A stretch of DNA of 64,000 bases from the NCBI GenBank assembly GCA_902497065.1, contig CABVDH010000010.1, positions 1-64,000 on the forward strand, given 5' to 3'. Origin of the DNA: an uncultured Collinsella sp. (GTDB taxonomy: Bacteria; Actinomycetota; Coriobacteriia; Coriobacteriales; Coriobacteriaceae). This document shows positions 52,276-61,741 of the stretch, piece after piece (position 1 is the first letter of the stretch; each line of letters starts with the position of its first letter). The notes beneath the pieces are model-generated. The model was not told where the DNA came from. It did not search any database and saw only the letters and a program-made list of their open reading frames with translations. Made by a program: the position numbers and the translations under genes.

Positions 52276-55200
52276 ATGTCATCGCTTAAGACGACGCATC
52301 GCTGGGCGGTCGCTCAGCAAAACCCCGAGCTCGAAAAGGAGCTTTCGGCTGGCCTGGGCATACCCGGGCTGGTGGCGCGCATTATGGTTGCGCACGGCAT
52401 TGCATCCATCGAAGAAGGTCAGCTGTTTTTGACGCCTTCACTCGATCGCGACTGGGCCGACCCACTCATTATCCCGGGCATGTCGGTCGTTGCCGACCGC
52501 GTCGAGCGCGCTATTTGCAACCAAGAGCGCATCGCGGTCTTTGGCGATTTTGACGTTGACGGTATTACGTCGACCTGCCTGTTGACCGAGGCGCTGCGTA
52601 CGTTTGGTGCCAATGTCACACCGTTTATTCCGCATCGCTTTGACGAGGGCTACGGTCTTTCGCGCGCGGCGCTCGACCGCGTTAACGAGCTCGCTCGCCC
52701 CCAGCTGATCGTGACCGTCGATAACGGTATTGCCGCCAAGGAAGAGGTTTCCTATCTGGAGAGCCTGGGGATCGATTTAGTGGTCACGGACCATCACGAG
52801 CCCTCCGACCAGGTGCCGCAGGGCGTGCCCCTGACCGACCCAAAGCTCGAGGACGAGGGTCCCTCGCGCGAGCTTGCCGGTGCCGGTGTGGCGCTCAAGC
52901 TGGTGCAGGTCCTGGGCGAGCGTCTGGGCAAGCCATCGTATTGGCGTTCGCTGATCGAGGTCGCGGCGCTTGGTACCGTGTCCGACATGATGCCGCTGAC
53001 GCCCGAGAACCGCGCGCTGGTCGCCGAGGGCATCCAGCAGATGCGCGTGACCGCCCGCCCCGGTTATATCGCGCTGGCCGCGCTCGCCAAGGCCGACCTC
53101 TCTAGTATTACGGCCGATGGCCTGTCGTTTTCGCTCATTCCCCGCTTGAACGCCGCCGGCCGCATGGCCGATCCCAAGCTGGCGCTCGACCTGCTGCTTG
53201 CCCGCGATCCCATCGAGGCAAGCGCGCTGGCGGCCGAGCTCGAGGAGATTAACCGTCAGCGTCGCGAGATCGAGGCGGAGCTCACGCGCGATGCCATGGC
53301 AAAGGTCGAGGAGACCTATGATGGCGGTCGCGCAATCGTCGTGGGTGGCGAGGGCTGGCACGAGGGCGTCAAGGGTATCGTAGCGAGCCGCCTGACCAAC
53401 CGTTATCACGTGCCGGCGCTGCTGTTCTCGATCGAAGACGGTATCGCTCGCGGTTCGGGTCGCTCGGTGGGCAAGGTCAACCTGTTCGACGCCGTAGAAC
53501 GCTGCTCGGATCTGCTGATTCGTCGCGGCGGGCATGCGGGTGCGGTGGGCGTGACCATCGAGGCATCCAAGCTCGACGAGTTCCGTCGTCGCCTTTCCGC
53601 CGTGCTGTCCGAGCTTCCCGCCGAGGACTTTGAGGACACCGACGAGGTTGCCGCCACCGTCGACCTCTCCGAGCTGAATATCGAGACCATCGAGCAGATC
53701 TCCCGTCTTGAGCCGTTTGGCCAGGGCAACAAGGTGCCGCTGTTGGCGGCCGAGGGCGTGACAATGTGCGATCGCGCCGTGGTGGGCAAAACCGGCGAGC
53801 ACATGCGCTTCGTGGCGACCGATGGCGCCGCGAGCGTGCCGGCCATTATGTTCCGCGTGCCGCAGATCGACAGGCTCATCAATTGCGATAGCGCTGTCGA
53901 TTTGGTGTTCGAGGCCGTGGCCGAGCATTGGCAAGGTCGCGTAAAGCCAAAGCTCATGATCAAGGATGTCTTGGTCCGCGATACCACGGCGCCCAGCGTT
54001 GACGACCCGGCATGTGAGCTTCGCCGTGGCGTGGAGCCTGCGGACGCCGGTCTTCGTCTGGAGTCCCGAAAGCGCCAAACGCTCGCCCAGCTTTCCTATA
54101 CCGAGCTGACGCGCTCGCTTATCCATAGCTTTATCGGCTCGAACCAGCCGCACCGTGCTCAGGTCGAGGCGCTCGATGCCCTGGCCGATCACCAAAGTGT
54201 TCTGGCCGTTATGGGAACGGGGCGCGGAAAGTCTCTTATCTTCCATGTGCATGCCGCGCGCGAGGCGGTCCTTCGCGGGCGTGCAAGCATCTTTGTCTAT
54301 CCGCTGCGCGCGCTCGTTGCCGACCAGGCCTATCACCTCTCGTCGACGATGGCTGCACTCGGCATTGGCGTAGGCGTACTGACCGGCGAGACCGTGGAGG
54401 CGGCGCGCGATGACGTGTTTGCCGGCCTGGCTTCGGGCCGCACCGGCATCGTGCTCACGACGCCCGAGTTCCTGTCCATTCACCGCGACCGCTTTGCGCG
54501 TTCGGGCCGCATCGGTTTTGTCGTTATCGATGAGGCGCATCATGCCGGTCTTGCCAAGGGCGGCGACCGCAGCGCCTATCTCGACATGCCCGATATCCTC
54601 AAGGCCCTGGGCGACCCGGTCGTTCTGGCCGCGACTGCCACCGCAACGGCTCCGGTTGTGGCCGAGCTCGCCCGCGTGCTACCGATTACCCGTACAGTGG
54701 TCGACGAGACGGTGCGCGAGAACTTGCAGCTCGAGGATGACCGAGACCTTGCGAGCCGCGAGAACCGCCTGGTGTCAATCGTGGCGACGGGGGAGAAGAC
54801 CGTCATTTACGTCAATTCGCGCGACCAGTCCGTGGCGCTTGCCAAGACGCTGCGCAAGCGGGTACCCGATTGCGCGACCCGCATCGCGTTCTATAACGCG
54901 GGGCTTGCGCGCTCCGATCGTCGCCGTGTCGAGGAAGCATTTCGTGATGGAAGCCTCAGCTGCATCGTTTCGACCTCGGCCTTCGGTGAGGGCGTCAACC
55001 TGCCCGATATCCGCCATGTCGTGCTCTACCACATGCCGTTTGGCGGCATTGAGTTTAACCAGATGAGCGGACGCGCCGGTCGTGACGGCCAACCTGCCGT
55101 GATCCATCTGCTCTATTCGTCGCGTGACGCCCGCATTAACGAGCGCCTACTCGACTGCTATGCGCCCGAGCGCGACGAGCTCGTCACGCTCTATCGCGCG

Positions 55201-55563
55201 CTGCAGACCATGTGGCGCTCCAACCGCGGCAAGACCGGGGACGATTCCTTTAGCGCGAGCGATATCGACATCGCGCAGATGTGCCTTGCCATCGATGCTC
55301 GCACGCCGGTCGACGAGCGCTCGGTGGAAAGTGGCCTGGGAATCTTCGAAGAGCTTGGTTTCTGTCGCGTTTCGGGGTTTGACGACACCCGTCGCATCGC
55401 GATGGCCGAAAACCCCGGCCGTGTGCAATTGAGCAGGTCAATTCGCTATTTGGAGGGCTTGCGCTCGCGCATGGAGTTCTCGGCTTTCCGGAGTTGGGCG
55501 CTCGATTCGTGCGCTTCTGATATGCTAGCCAAAGTTAACCGCCCGATCGTACCGCGGGCCTAG
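52276..55563 (+). CDS. recJ: RecJ exonuclease fused to a RecQ-like DEAD/DEAH helicase
   Basis: The 1,095-residue protein has two parts. Residues about 1-580 are RecJ: GDFDVDG 90-96, DNGI, DHH 172-174, RLNAAGRM and the DHHA1 motif RGGHA 417-421; this is a 5'-3' single-strand DNA nuclease. Residues about 615-940 are a superfamily 2 helicase: TGRGKS 648-653, DEAHH 752-756, ATATATAP and MSGRAGRDG. Ordinary RecJ is about 570-800 residues, so the helicase is an extra domain that would unwind its own substrate. ATG 52276 is 8 bases after GGGGGTGGG. rel follows after 15 bases. Confidence 0.9.
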   Translation: MSSLKTTHRWAVAQQNPELEKELSAGLGIPGLVARIMVAHGIASIEEGQLFLTPSLDRDWADPLIIPGMSVVADRVERAICNQERIAVFGDFDVDGITSTCLLTEALRTFGANVTPFIPHRFDEGYGLSRAALDRVNELARPQLIVTVDNGIAAKEEVSYLESLGIDLVVTDHHEPSDQVPQGVPLTDPKLEDEGPSRELAGAGVALKLVQVLGERLGKPSYWRSLIEVAALGTVSDMMPLTPENRALVAEGIQQMRVTARPGYIALAALAKADLSSITADGLSFSLIPRLNAAGRMADPKLALDLLLARDPIEASALAAELEEINRQRREIEAELTRDAMAKVEETYDGGRAIVVGGEGWHEGVKGIVASRLTNRYHVPALLFSIEDGIARGSGRSVGKVNLFDAVERCSDLLIRRGGHAGAVGVTIEASKLDEFRRRLSAVLSELPAEDFEDTDEVAATVDLSELNIETIEQISRLEPFGQGNKVPLLAAEGVTMCDRAVVGKTGEHMRFVATDGAASVPAIMFRVPQIDRLINCDSAVDLVFEAVAEHWQGRVKPKLMIKDVLVRDTTAPSVDDPACELRRGVEPADAGLRLESRKRQTLAQLSYTELTRSLIHSFIGSNQPHRAQVEALDALADHQSVLAVMGTGRGKSLIFHVHAAREAVLRGRASIFVYPLRALVADQAYHLSSTMAALGIGVGVLTGETVEAARDDVFAGLASGRTGIVLTTPEFLSIHRDRFARSGRIGFVVIDEAHHAGLAKGGDRSAYLDMPDILKALGDPVVLAATATATAPVVAELARVLPITRTVVDETVRENLQLEDDRDLASRENRLVSIVATGEKTVIYVNSRDQSVALAKTLRKRVPDCATRIAFYNAGLARSDRRRVEEAFRDGSLSCIVSTSAFGEGVNLPDIRHVVLYHMPFGGIEFNQMSGRAGRDGQPAVIHLLYSSRDARINERLLDCYAPERDELVTLYRALQTMWRSNRGKTGDDSFSASDIDIAQMCLAIDARTPVDERSVESGLGIFEELGFCRVSGFDDTRRIAMAENPGRVQLSRSIRYLEGLRSRMEFSAFRSWALDSCASDMLAKVNRPIVPRA

Positions 55564-55578
55564 GGGAAGGGGACCTCG

Positions 55579-57939
55579 ATGGATGCCGCAGCCCGTACCG
55601 CCCATGATTCCACCCTCCAGCCGTTCTCGGAGATGGAGCACTATAAGCATGCCGATGAGCTGCCGCCCGAGATCATGGCGGACAGCTACGACAAGCTGGA
55701 GCGCCTGTGCCTCAAATATATGAATGAGGACGACTTCTCTAAGGTGGAGCAGGCCTACTGCTTTGCCGCCGAGAAGCACTGCAACCAAAAGCGCCGTTCG
55801 GGCGAGATGTACATTAACCATCCCGTCGAGGTGGCCATCATTTTGGCCGATCTCAAGATGGACTGCGATGTGGTGTGCGCCGCGCTGCTGCACGATACCG
55901 TTGAGGATACCGAGACCTCGCTTGCCGATGTTTCCGGCCTGTTTGGCGATACGGTGGCCGAGCTCGTCGATGGCGTGACCAAGCTCACCAACATCGAAGT
56001 CGATAGCATGGACGAGAAGCAGGCGCTTACGCTGCGCAAGATGTTCCTCGCCATGTCCAAGGACATCCGCGTCATTATCGTTAAGCTTGCCGACCGCCTG
56101 CATAACATGCGTACGCTGGCGGCCCTTCGCGAGGACCGTCGCCTGTTTAAGGCCCGCGAGACCATGGACGTGTATGCGCCCCTGGCCGACCGCCTGGGCA
56201 TGAGCTCTATCAAGTGGGAGCTCGAGGACCTGTCCTTCTTCTACTTGGAGCCCGATGCCTACCAGCGCATCGCGCGCATGGTAGCCGAGTCACGCGAGGT
56301 TCGCGAGCGCTATCTGGCCGAGACCATCAAGACGCTCACCGACGAGCTCAACCGCATTGGCCTGGAGGGCTTCCAGATTAATGGCCGCTCCAAGCACTAT
56401 TGGTCCATCTACCAAAAGATGAAGCGTAAGGGCAAGGAGTTCTCCGAGATCTACGACCTGGTGGCGCTGCGCGTCATCACCCATTCGGTGCGCGATTGCT
56501 ACTCCACGCTCGGCGCGGTGCATACGCTGTGGCACCCCATGCCCGGTCGCTTTAAAGACTATATCGCCATGCCCAAGGTCAATAACTACCAGTCGCTCCA
56601 TACGACGGTTATCGGCCCCACGGCCCGCCCGCTCGAGATTCAGATTCGAACCTATGAGATGCATGAGCAGGCCGAGTACGGCATTGCCGCTCACTGGCTC
56701 TATAAGAAGTCGGGCGGATCGTCTGCGTCTAAGACCAATGATGCCCAGCGGCTGGACGACCAGATTAACTGGCTCAAACATTCGCTCGATTGGGCTGCGT
56801 CTGATGAGATCACCGACGCCAAGGAATATCTGCATTCGCTGAAGGTCGACCTCTTCGATCAGGAGATCTTCGTCTTTACGCCCAAGGGCGAGGTCATGGC
56901 GCTTCGTGCCGGCTCCACGCCGCTCGACTTTGCCTACGCCGTTCACACCGAGGTGGGCAACCATTGCGTCGGCGCTAAGATCAACGGTGCGGTGGCCCCG
57001 CTCACGCACGAGATCAAGACGGGCGACCGCGTTGAAATCCTGACCAACAAGAGTTCCAAGCCGTCGCGTGATTGGCTCAAGATCGTTAAGACGCCTTCCG
57101 CCAAGTCAAAGATTCGCCGCTATTTTGCCGCCGCGACCAAGGACGACGACGCTGCTGCCGGCCGCGATATACTGGCCAAGGACTTGCGCAAGCGCGGGTA
57201 TGGCATCTCTACGCCGCGATCCACGCGTGCGCTCAACGCCGTGGCGGAGCAGTTTAACTACAAGCAGCTCGAGGACCTGTTTGCCGCCGTCGGCGCCGGC
57301 AAGGTTGCTCCGCGCGCCGTGGGTAACAAGGTCGAGCAAATCTTGGACCCCAAGCCCGAGGAGCAGCTCACCAAGACCGAAGCCATTGCCGAGGTCGTCA
57401 AGCAGCCTGCCCGCGGCTCCAACCGCAAGCCGCAAAAGCGCGGCAAGAGCGCCAGCAACGGCATTATCGTCAAGGGCGAGAGCAACAGCGGCCTGCTGGT
57501 CCGTCTGGCGCATTGCTGCAATCCGGTGACAGGCGACGATATCGTCGGCTTCATCACGCGCGGCCGTGGCGTTTCGGTGCATCGCGCCAACTGCCCCAAC
57601 GTCAAGGGTCTTATGGAGCATCCCGAGCGCATGATCGAAGTGGAGTGGGACGGCGCTGCCGACACCCTCTTCCAGGTCGAAATCGTGGTCGAGTGCCTGG
57701 ACCGCATGGGCCTGCTCAAGGATGTCACCATTGCCATTGGCGATGCGGGCGGCAATATCCTTTCTGCCGCCACGTCGACCAACCGCGAGGGTATTGCAAC
57801 CCTGCGCTTTATGGTCGAGATTTCGGACGCGAGTGGTCTGGATCCGCTGCTGGCCTCTATCAGCAGCGTTGACTCGGTCTACGACGCGCGCCGCCTGATG
57901 CCCGGCGAGGGCGGAGCCCAGCTTAAGCGCCGCGTTTAG
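55579..57939 (+). CDS. rel: Bifunctional (p)ppGpp synthetase/hydrolase Rel
   Basis: The 786-residue protein controls the stringent response. The hydrolase HD domain is intact, with HDTVED at 105-110 and KLADRLHNMRTL after it; the synthetase domain has RSKHYWSIYQKM and YQSLHT; TGS (about 430-490) and C-terminal ACT (about 705-786) domains follow. Both activities are therefore expected. Start behind GGGGAAGGGG, 15 bases after recJ, as one operon. A hairpin lies after the stop. Confidence 0.95.
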   Translation: MDAAARTAHDSTLQPFSEMEHYKHADELPPEIMADSYDKLERLCLKYMNEDDFSKVEQAYCFAAEKHCNQKRRSGEMYINHPVEVAIILADLKMDCDVVCAALLHDTVEDTETSLADVSGLFGDTVAELVDGVTKLTNIEVDSMDEKQALTLRKMFLAMSKDIRVIIVKLADRLHNMRTLAALREDRRLFKARETMDVYAPLADRLGMSSIKWELEDLSFFYLEPDAYQRIARMVAESREVRERYLAETIKTLTDELNRIGLEGFQINGRSKHYWSIYQKMKRKGKEFSEIYDLVALRVITHSVRDCYSTLGAVHTLWHPMPGRFKDYIAMPKVNNYQSLHTTVIGPTARPLEIQIRTYEMHEQAEYGIAAHWLYKKSGGSSASKTNDAQRLDDQINWLKHSLDWAASDEITDAKEYLHSLKVDLFDQEIFVFTPKGEVMALRAGSTPLDFAYAVHTEVGNHCVGAKINGAVAPLTHEIKTGDRVEILTNKSSKPSRDWLKIVKTPSAKSKIRRYFAAATKDDDAAAGRDILAKDLRKRGYGISTPRSTRALNAVAEQFNYKQLEDLFAAVGAGKVAPRAVGNKVEQILDPKPEEQLTKTEAIAEVVKQPARGSNRKPQKRGKSASNGIIVKGESNSGLLVRLAHCCNPVTGDDIVGFITRGRGVSVHRANCPNVKGLMEHPERMIEVEWDGAADTLFQVEIVVECLDRMGLLKDVTIAIGDAGGNILSAATSTNREGIATLRFMVEISDASGLDPLLASISSVDSVYDARRLMPGEGGAQLKRRV

Positions 57940-57975
57940 TCGCGACGAACGTGCCACATTATCGATATTCGCTAC

Positions 57976-58003
57976 ACTCGAGGCATCGTTTGATGCCTCG
58001 AGT
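57976..58003 (+). terminator. 12-bp hairpin between rel and the metallo-hydrolase
   Basis: ACTCGAGGCATC and GATGCCTCGAGT pair perfectly around GTTT. There is no T tract, so it may be a processing or attenuation hairpin rather than a full terminator. It lies 18 bases before the next ribosome site. Confidence 0.5.
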
Positions 58004-58023
58004 TCTATAGAGAGGAGAGGGGC

Positions 58024-58707
58024 ATGAGTGCTGTGTCCTTGGATTTAACTCCCAAGGGATCGGTTGAGATCGAGACGCTCGTAAACGGTCCCATTCAGAC
58101 CAATAGCTATGCTGTTATTTCGGACAATGAGTGCGTGATTATCGACCCCGCATGGGAAGGCGAGCGCTTGGTGGAGCATATTCGAGCCGAGCATCCCGGC
58201 GTACGCGTGCTTGGCGCCGTATGCACTCATGGCCATGCCGATCATGTTGGTGGTGTTGCCGGCGTGCGAACCACCGTTGGTGAGGGCTGCTGGTATGAGC
58301 TGTGCGCTAAGGATGTGGCGGTGCCGCATGCGAATATCGAGGAACAGCGAGCTATGTGGGGCATTGAGACGCCCGACCCCGGGGAGCCGACACGTCTGCT
58401 CGCCGAGGGCGATACAATCGAGGTGGGTGATATCTGCCTGCAGGTGATCGAGACGCCCGGTCACACACCGGGTGGCATTGTCTTGTTCGCCGCCACCGAG
58501 CAGGGAAGCATCGCCTTTGTTGGCGACACACTGTTCCCGGGCAGCCACGGCCGCACCGATCTCGCCGGTGGAGACGAGGCGGCGATTCTGCGCTCGCTCT
58601 CCAAGCTCGCCCGGCTTCTCCCGCCCGATACCGTTTGCCTAACCGGCCATGGCGATTCGACCACCATGGCACGCGAGCTCATGCAGAACCCTTTCATGCA
58701 GGTGTAG
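58024..58707 (+). CDS. MBL-fold metallo-hydrolase (glyoxalase II-like)
   Basis: The 227-residue protein has the metal motif THGHADH (residues 67-73), a later GHTPGG histidine, FVGDTLF and LTGHGD, all of the metallo-beta-lactamase fold that binds two metals. Short members of this type are glyoxalase II or related thioesterases. GAGGAGAGGGGC precedes the ATG. It lies downstream of rel. Confidence 0.88.
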   Translation: MSAVSLDLTPKGSVEIETLVNGPIQTNSYAVISDNECVIIDPAWEGERLVEHIRAEHPGVRVLGAVCTHGHADHVGGVAGVRTTVGEGCWYELCAKDVAVPHANIEEQRAMWGIETPDPGEPTRLLAEGDTIEVGDICLQVIETPGHTPGGIVLFAATEQGSIAFVGDTLFPGSHGRTDLAGGDEAAILRSLSKLARLLPPDTVCLTGHGDSTTMARELMQNPFMQV

Positions 58708-58901
58708 CTTTATAGTCAGCTTCTAAAGCACGAGAAGCGTCCAAACGTCAAGCTATTTTTCCCCAACGGGTCAATTTCGTAGGGCAAACGGTCAAAAAAG
58801 TCTGTTTGGACGATATTCGTGAACAAACGAACGTTTATGCTCGGGTGCGCCGTGGTAAAATCACAGGCGTTATCGGAGCAACCTTACAGGAGGTTTCTTT
58901 T
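58708..58901. promoter_or_regulatory. Upstream control region of the aldolase gene
   Basis: CGTCCAAAC (58738-58746) and GTTTGGACG (58804-58812) are perfect inverted repeats 57 bases apart. Inside, GTCAA occurs at 58747, 58770 and 58791, about two helical turns apart. This could be a regulator-binding array for a strongly expressed glycolytic gene; the promoter itself is not certain. Confidence 0.35.
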
Positions 58902-59768
58902 ATGCTCGTCAACGCAGCAGACATGCTCAAGAAGGCCGAGGCCGGCAAGTACGCTCTCGGTGCCTTCAACACCAACAACCTCGAGTGGACCCTGGCTATT
59001 CTCCAGGCCGCCGAGGAGGCCAAGTCTCCGCTGATCCTTCAGTGCACCGCTGGTGCCGCTAAGTGGATGGGCGGTTTCAAGGTCTGCGCCGACATGGTCA
59101 AGGCTGCCGTCGAGGCCACGGGTGTTACCGTTCCCGTCGCCCTTCACCTCGATCACGGTTCTTACGAGGACTGCTTCAAGTGCATCGAGGCCGGCTTCAC
59201 GTCCATCATGTATGACGGCTCTCACGAGGAGACCTTCCAGCTTAACCTCGACCGCACCAAGGAGCTCGTTGAGCTTGCCCACTCCAAGGGCATGTCCATC
59301 GAGGCTGAGGTCGGCGGCATCGGCGGCACCGAGGACGGCGTGACCTCCAACGGCGAGCTCGCTGACCCCGCTGAGTGCAAGCAGATTGCTGACCTGGGCG
59401 TCGACTTCCTCGCCTGCGGCATCGGCAACATCCACGGCGTGTATCCCGCCGACTGGGCTGGCCTCTCCTTCGAGCGTCTGGGCGAGATCAAGGCTCAGAC
59501 CGGCGACCTGCCCCTCGTTCTGCACGGTGGCACCGGCATCCCCGAGGATCAGATCAAGAAGGCCATCTCCCTGGGCATCTCCAAGATCAATGTCAACACC
59601 GACCTGCAGCTCGTCTTCGCCAAGGGCGTCCGCGAGTACATCGAGGCTGGCAAGGATCAGCAGGGCAAGGGCTTTGACCCCCGCAAGCTCCTCAAGCCTG
59701 GTCGCGACAACATCGTTGCCCGCACCAAGGAGCTCATGGAGGAGTTTGGCTCCGTCAACAAGGCGTAA
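58902..59768 (+). CDS. fba: Class II fructose-bisphosphate aldolase
   Basis: The 288-residue enzyme cleaves fructose-1,6-bisphosphate in glycolysis. Zinc site residues are seen in LHLDHGS (D84, H85), and the active-site blocks GIGNIHG, LVLHGGTG and NVNTDLQ are intact. Strong codon bias (GAG, AAG, CTC) indicates high expression. ATG 58902 has AGGAGG 8 bases upstream, so a longer frame from 58806 is rejected. It ends at a large palindrome. Confidence 0.95.
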   Translation: MLVNAADMLKKAEAGKYALGAFNTNNLEWTLAILQAAEEAKSPLILQCTAGAAKWMGGFKVCADMVKAAVEATGVTVPVALHLDHGSYEDCFKCIEAGFTSIMYDGSHEETFQLNLDRTKELVELAHSKGMSIEAEVGGIGGTEDGVTSNGELADPAECKQIADLGVDFLACGIGNIHGVYPADWAGLSFERLGEIKAQTGDLPLVLHGGTGIPEDQIKKAISLGISKINVNTDLQLVFAKGVREYIEAGKDQQGKGFDPRKLLKPGRDNIVARTKELMEEFGSVNKA

Positions 59769-59788
59769 GCGTCGCTAAACTTCCCGCC

Positions 59789-59880
59789 GGAAGCCCCGTC
59801 CCCCTACACTGTTTCCTTTGCGCTCACCTGGCCTTGCCAGAAGTCGCGCCAAGGAAACAGTTCCGGGGGACGGGGCTTCC
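59789..59880. repeat. 35-bp imperfect palindrome with GTCCCC/GGGGAC cores
   Basis: Arms 59789-59823 and 59846-59880 match at about 31 of 35 positions (GGAAGCCCCGTCCCCC at one end, its complement at the other) around a 22-base loop. It is the largest palindrome in the window. It may serve as terminator for fba, but the size and the GTCCCC and GGAAACAG motifs suggest a REP-like element. Confidence 0.65.
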
Positions 59881-59955
59881 TTCGTTTAACGCCGCAGGGT
59901 TACGAGTCTGAATTCATTTATTGACTACCGTTCGGCGGTGTTGATGGCTCCCTTG

Positions 59956-59985
59956 TTGGGGCTTTCTTTTTTATCTCGCTACAAT
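59956..59985 (+). promoter_or_regulatory. Candidate promoter of the transglutaminase-like gene
   Basis: TTGGGG (59956-59961), 18 bases spacer, TACAAT (59980-59985). Start of translation is 36 bases on. Confidence 0.4.
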
Positions 59986-60020
59986 GGACTTCAAGCGTTC
60001 TAGTGACTTGGAGTTTTAGT

Positions 60021-61454
60021 ATGGCTGTTGTTAATGTGCTGCCTTCGGATGGGAAGGTTATTGACGAGGGTCCTGTTGGTTGCTCTGTTGATGTTTGTTG
60101 TGATGATTTTCGTCATCTCGATATTGGTCTGCCGCCTGAGATTCTTCGACTTAAGGATGCCGGGTATTTGACGCAGGCTGTTGCTGCTTGCGATCGCCTT
60201 TTGGAGCAGAACCCTGAGTCTTCGCTGGCTGCTTGTGTTCGTGCCGAGCGGTATCGCATGCTCGAGACGCCGCTTCATTTTTCGGTGTCGCGCGATCGAG
60301 CTATTGCGATGATTCGCGAGGAGTGGCCAGAGTTTACCGAAGAGCAGTTTGATGACCTGATTAATCGTAAGCGTATTGACTGGCGCTTTATCGATGGCGA
60401 GCTGTTCGTTCTCGACAACTTCCTCGATTCGCTTCGCGTGTACCCTAAGGAGGTTCCGGGCCTGCGTCCCGATTCTACGGACGGCATCGCGCTGCGTAAC
60501 CAGATGCTCAGGGAGATGGAGTCGCAAAACGGGTTGACTCGTGCCATCACGCTTAAGGCATCCGTGTCTGTCCCCGGGGCTCTGAAGGGAGAAGCTGTTC
60601 GCGCGTGGCTACCCGTTGCCGCCGCCTGTCGTCAACAGTCTCATATCGAGGTTCTTGATATGACGTCGGGGGGTACCGTTGCCTCTGAAAATGTTTCAGC
60701 TCGTACTGCCTCTTGGACATCTTCGACTGAACATTCATTCTCGGTGACCTATCGCTATCACATCGATGCCGCCTATTGCGATATCTATGGTGGTGCGCTC
60801 CCATCGCATACGTGCATGGACACGCCACTGCCCGAGGACACTTCCGAGGACCGTCCGCACATTGCGTTTACGCCGTACCTGCGACAGTTGACGGAGCATG
60901 TTGTTGACGGGCTCGAGGATCCGCTCGATCGCGCTCGTGCTATCTATGATTACCTGACACAGCATATCGACTATCGCTATCAGCCACCGTACCTGCTTTT
61001 GGGATCTATTGCCGACGACTGTGCGCATTCGCTCCGCGGCGATTGCGGCGTTATGGCGCTCACGTTTATCACCATGTGTCGCATCGCGGGGGTGCCTGCT
61101 CGTTGGCAGAGCGGCCTATATGTTGCGCCCGATTCGGTGGGACCGCACGATTGGGCCGAGTTCTACACACCCCAGACCGGTTGGCTTAACGCCGACGTAT
61201 CGTTTGGTTCCTCGGCACGCAGGATGGGGGAGGAGTGGCGCCGTCGTCACTACTTTGGCAATCTCGATCCGTGGCGTATGGTGGCCAACGATCGATTCCA
61301 GGCTGAGTTTGTGCCTGCTTTCGATGGTATGCGCGAGGACCCCTATGACAACCAGATGGGCGAGGCCTCGGTTGACGGACGTGGATGTCGTAAGCGGGAG
61401 ATGTTGCGCAAGGTTGAGCTTATCGAAATGCTCGAAGTTCCATTTTCGGACTAA
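60021..61454 (+). CDS. Transglutaminase-like superfamily protein
   Basis: The 477-residue protein has the cysteine-histidine-aspartate triad of the transglutaminase/protease fold: GDCGVM with C342, PHDWAEFY with H376 and NADVSF with D392. The N-terminal 170 residues are helical with a TPR-like segment (LRLKDAGYLTQAVAACDRLLEQNP shortened by eye), and a beta-rich region (about 175-260) precedes the catalytic core. No signal peptide, so it acts inside the cell. ATG 60021 lies after TTGGAG. Substrate unknown; a peptidase role is more likely than cross-linking. Confidence 0.8.
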   Translation: MAVVNVLPSDGKVIDEGPVGCSVDVCCDDFRHLDIGLPPEILRLKDAGYLTQAVAACDRLLEQNPESSLAACVRAERYRMLETPLHFSVSRDRAIAMIREEWPEFTEEQFDDLINRKRIDWRFIDGELFVLDNFLDSLRVYPKEVPGLRPDSTDGIALRNQMLREMESQNGLTRAITLKASVSVPGALKGEAVRAWLPVAAACRQQSHIEVLDMTSGGTVASENVSARTASWTSSTEHSFSVTYRYHIDAAYCDIYGGALPSHTCMDTPLPEDTSEDRPHIAFTPYLRQLTEHVVDGLEDPLDRARAIYDYLTQHIDYRYQPPYLLLGSIADDCAHSLRGDCGVMALTFITMCRIAGVPARWQSGLYVAPDSVGPHDWAEFYTPQTGWLNADVSFGSSARRMGEEWRRRHYFGNLDPWRMVANDRFQAEFVPAFDGMREDPYDNQMGEASVDGRGCRKREMLRKVELIEMLEVPFSD

Positions 61455-61493
61455 TCAACAGAAAGCTGTGATAAACTAACTCACGCATTACGT

Positions 61494-61580
61494 GCCCGAG
61501 TGGCGGAATTGGCAGACGCAGTGGACTCAAAATCCACCGTTGGCAACAACGTGCGAGTTCGAGTCTCGCCTCGGGCACCA
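61494..61580 (+). tRNA. tRNA-Leu (anticodon CAA), CCA encoded
   Basis: GCCCGAG and CTCGGGC form the acceptor stem; GTGGA and TCCAC enclose the loop CTCAAAA, so the anticodon is CAA, reading UUG. A long variable arm and GTTCGAGTC T-loop are as expected for leucine type II tRNA. CCA is present in the gene (61578-61580). The 3' end recurs 184 bases downstream. Confidence 0.93.
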
Positions 61581-61600
61581 TACATGCAAAAGAGCGTTCA

Positions 61601-61624
61601 AGGGGATCAAGGCCCCCTTTTTCG
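61601..61624 (+). terminator. Terminator of the tRNA gene
   Basis: GGGG ... CCCC around ATCAAGG, then CTTTTT. A very similar hairpin recurs near 61784. Confidence 0.55.
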
Positions 61625-61626
61625 TG

Positions 61627-61741
61627 CCGAACTCGCGTGAGCGCACGGGGTGTTAAGCAAACAGGCCTGTGGCCTGTTTGTAGCGGAGCGTGGCGAGGGC
61701 GCCATGCGACCGAAGCCCGGGGCTTCGCGAAGCGAAGTCCC
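61627..61741. other. Structured spacer between the tRNA-end copies
   Basis: The spacer has no gene. It holds AACAGGC/GCCTGTT and CGAAGCCC/GGGCTTCG hairpins and a further CTTCGCGAAG palindrome. It may be what remains after loss of an integrated element. Confidence 0.4.

Noticed and set aside
52777..54543. A 588-codon antisense frame within recJ
   Set aside because: It has no domain, and the RecJ motifs lie on the plus strand.
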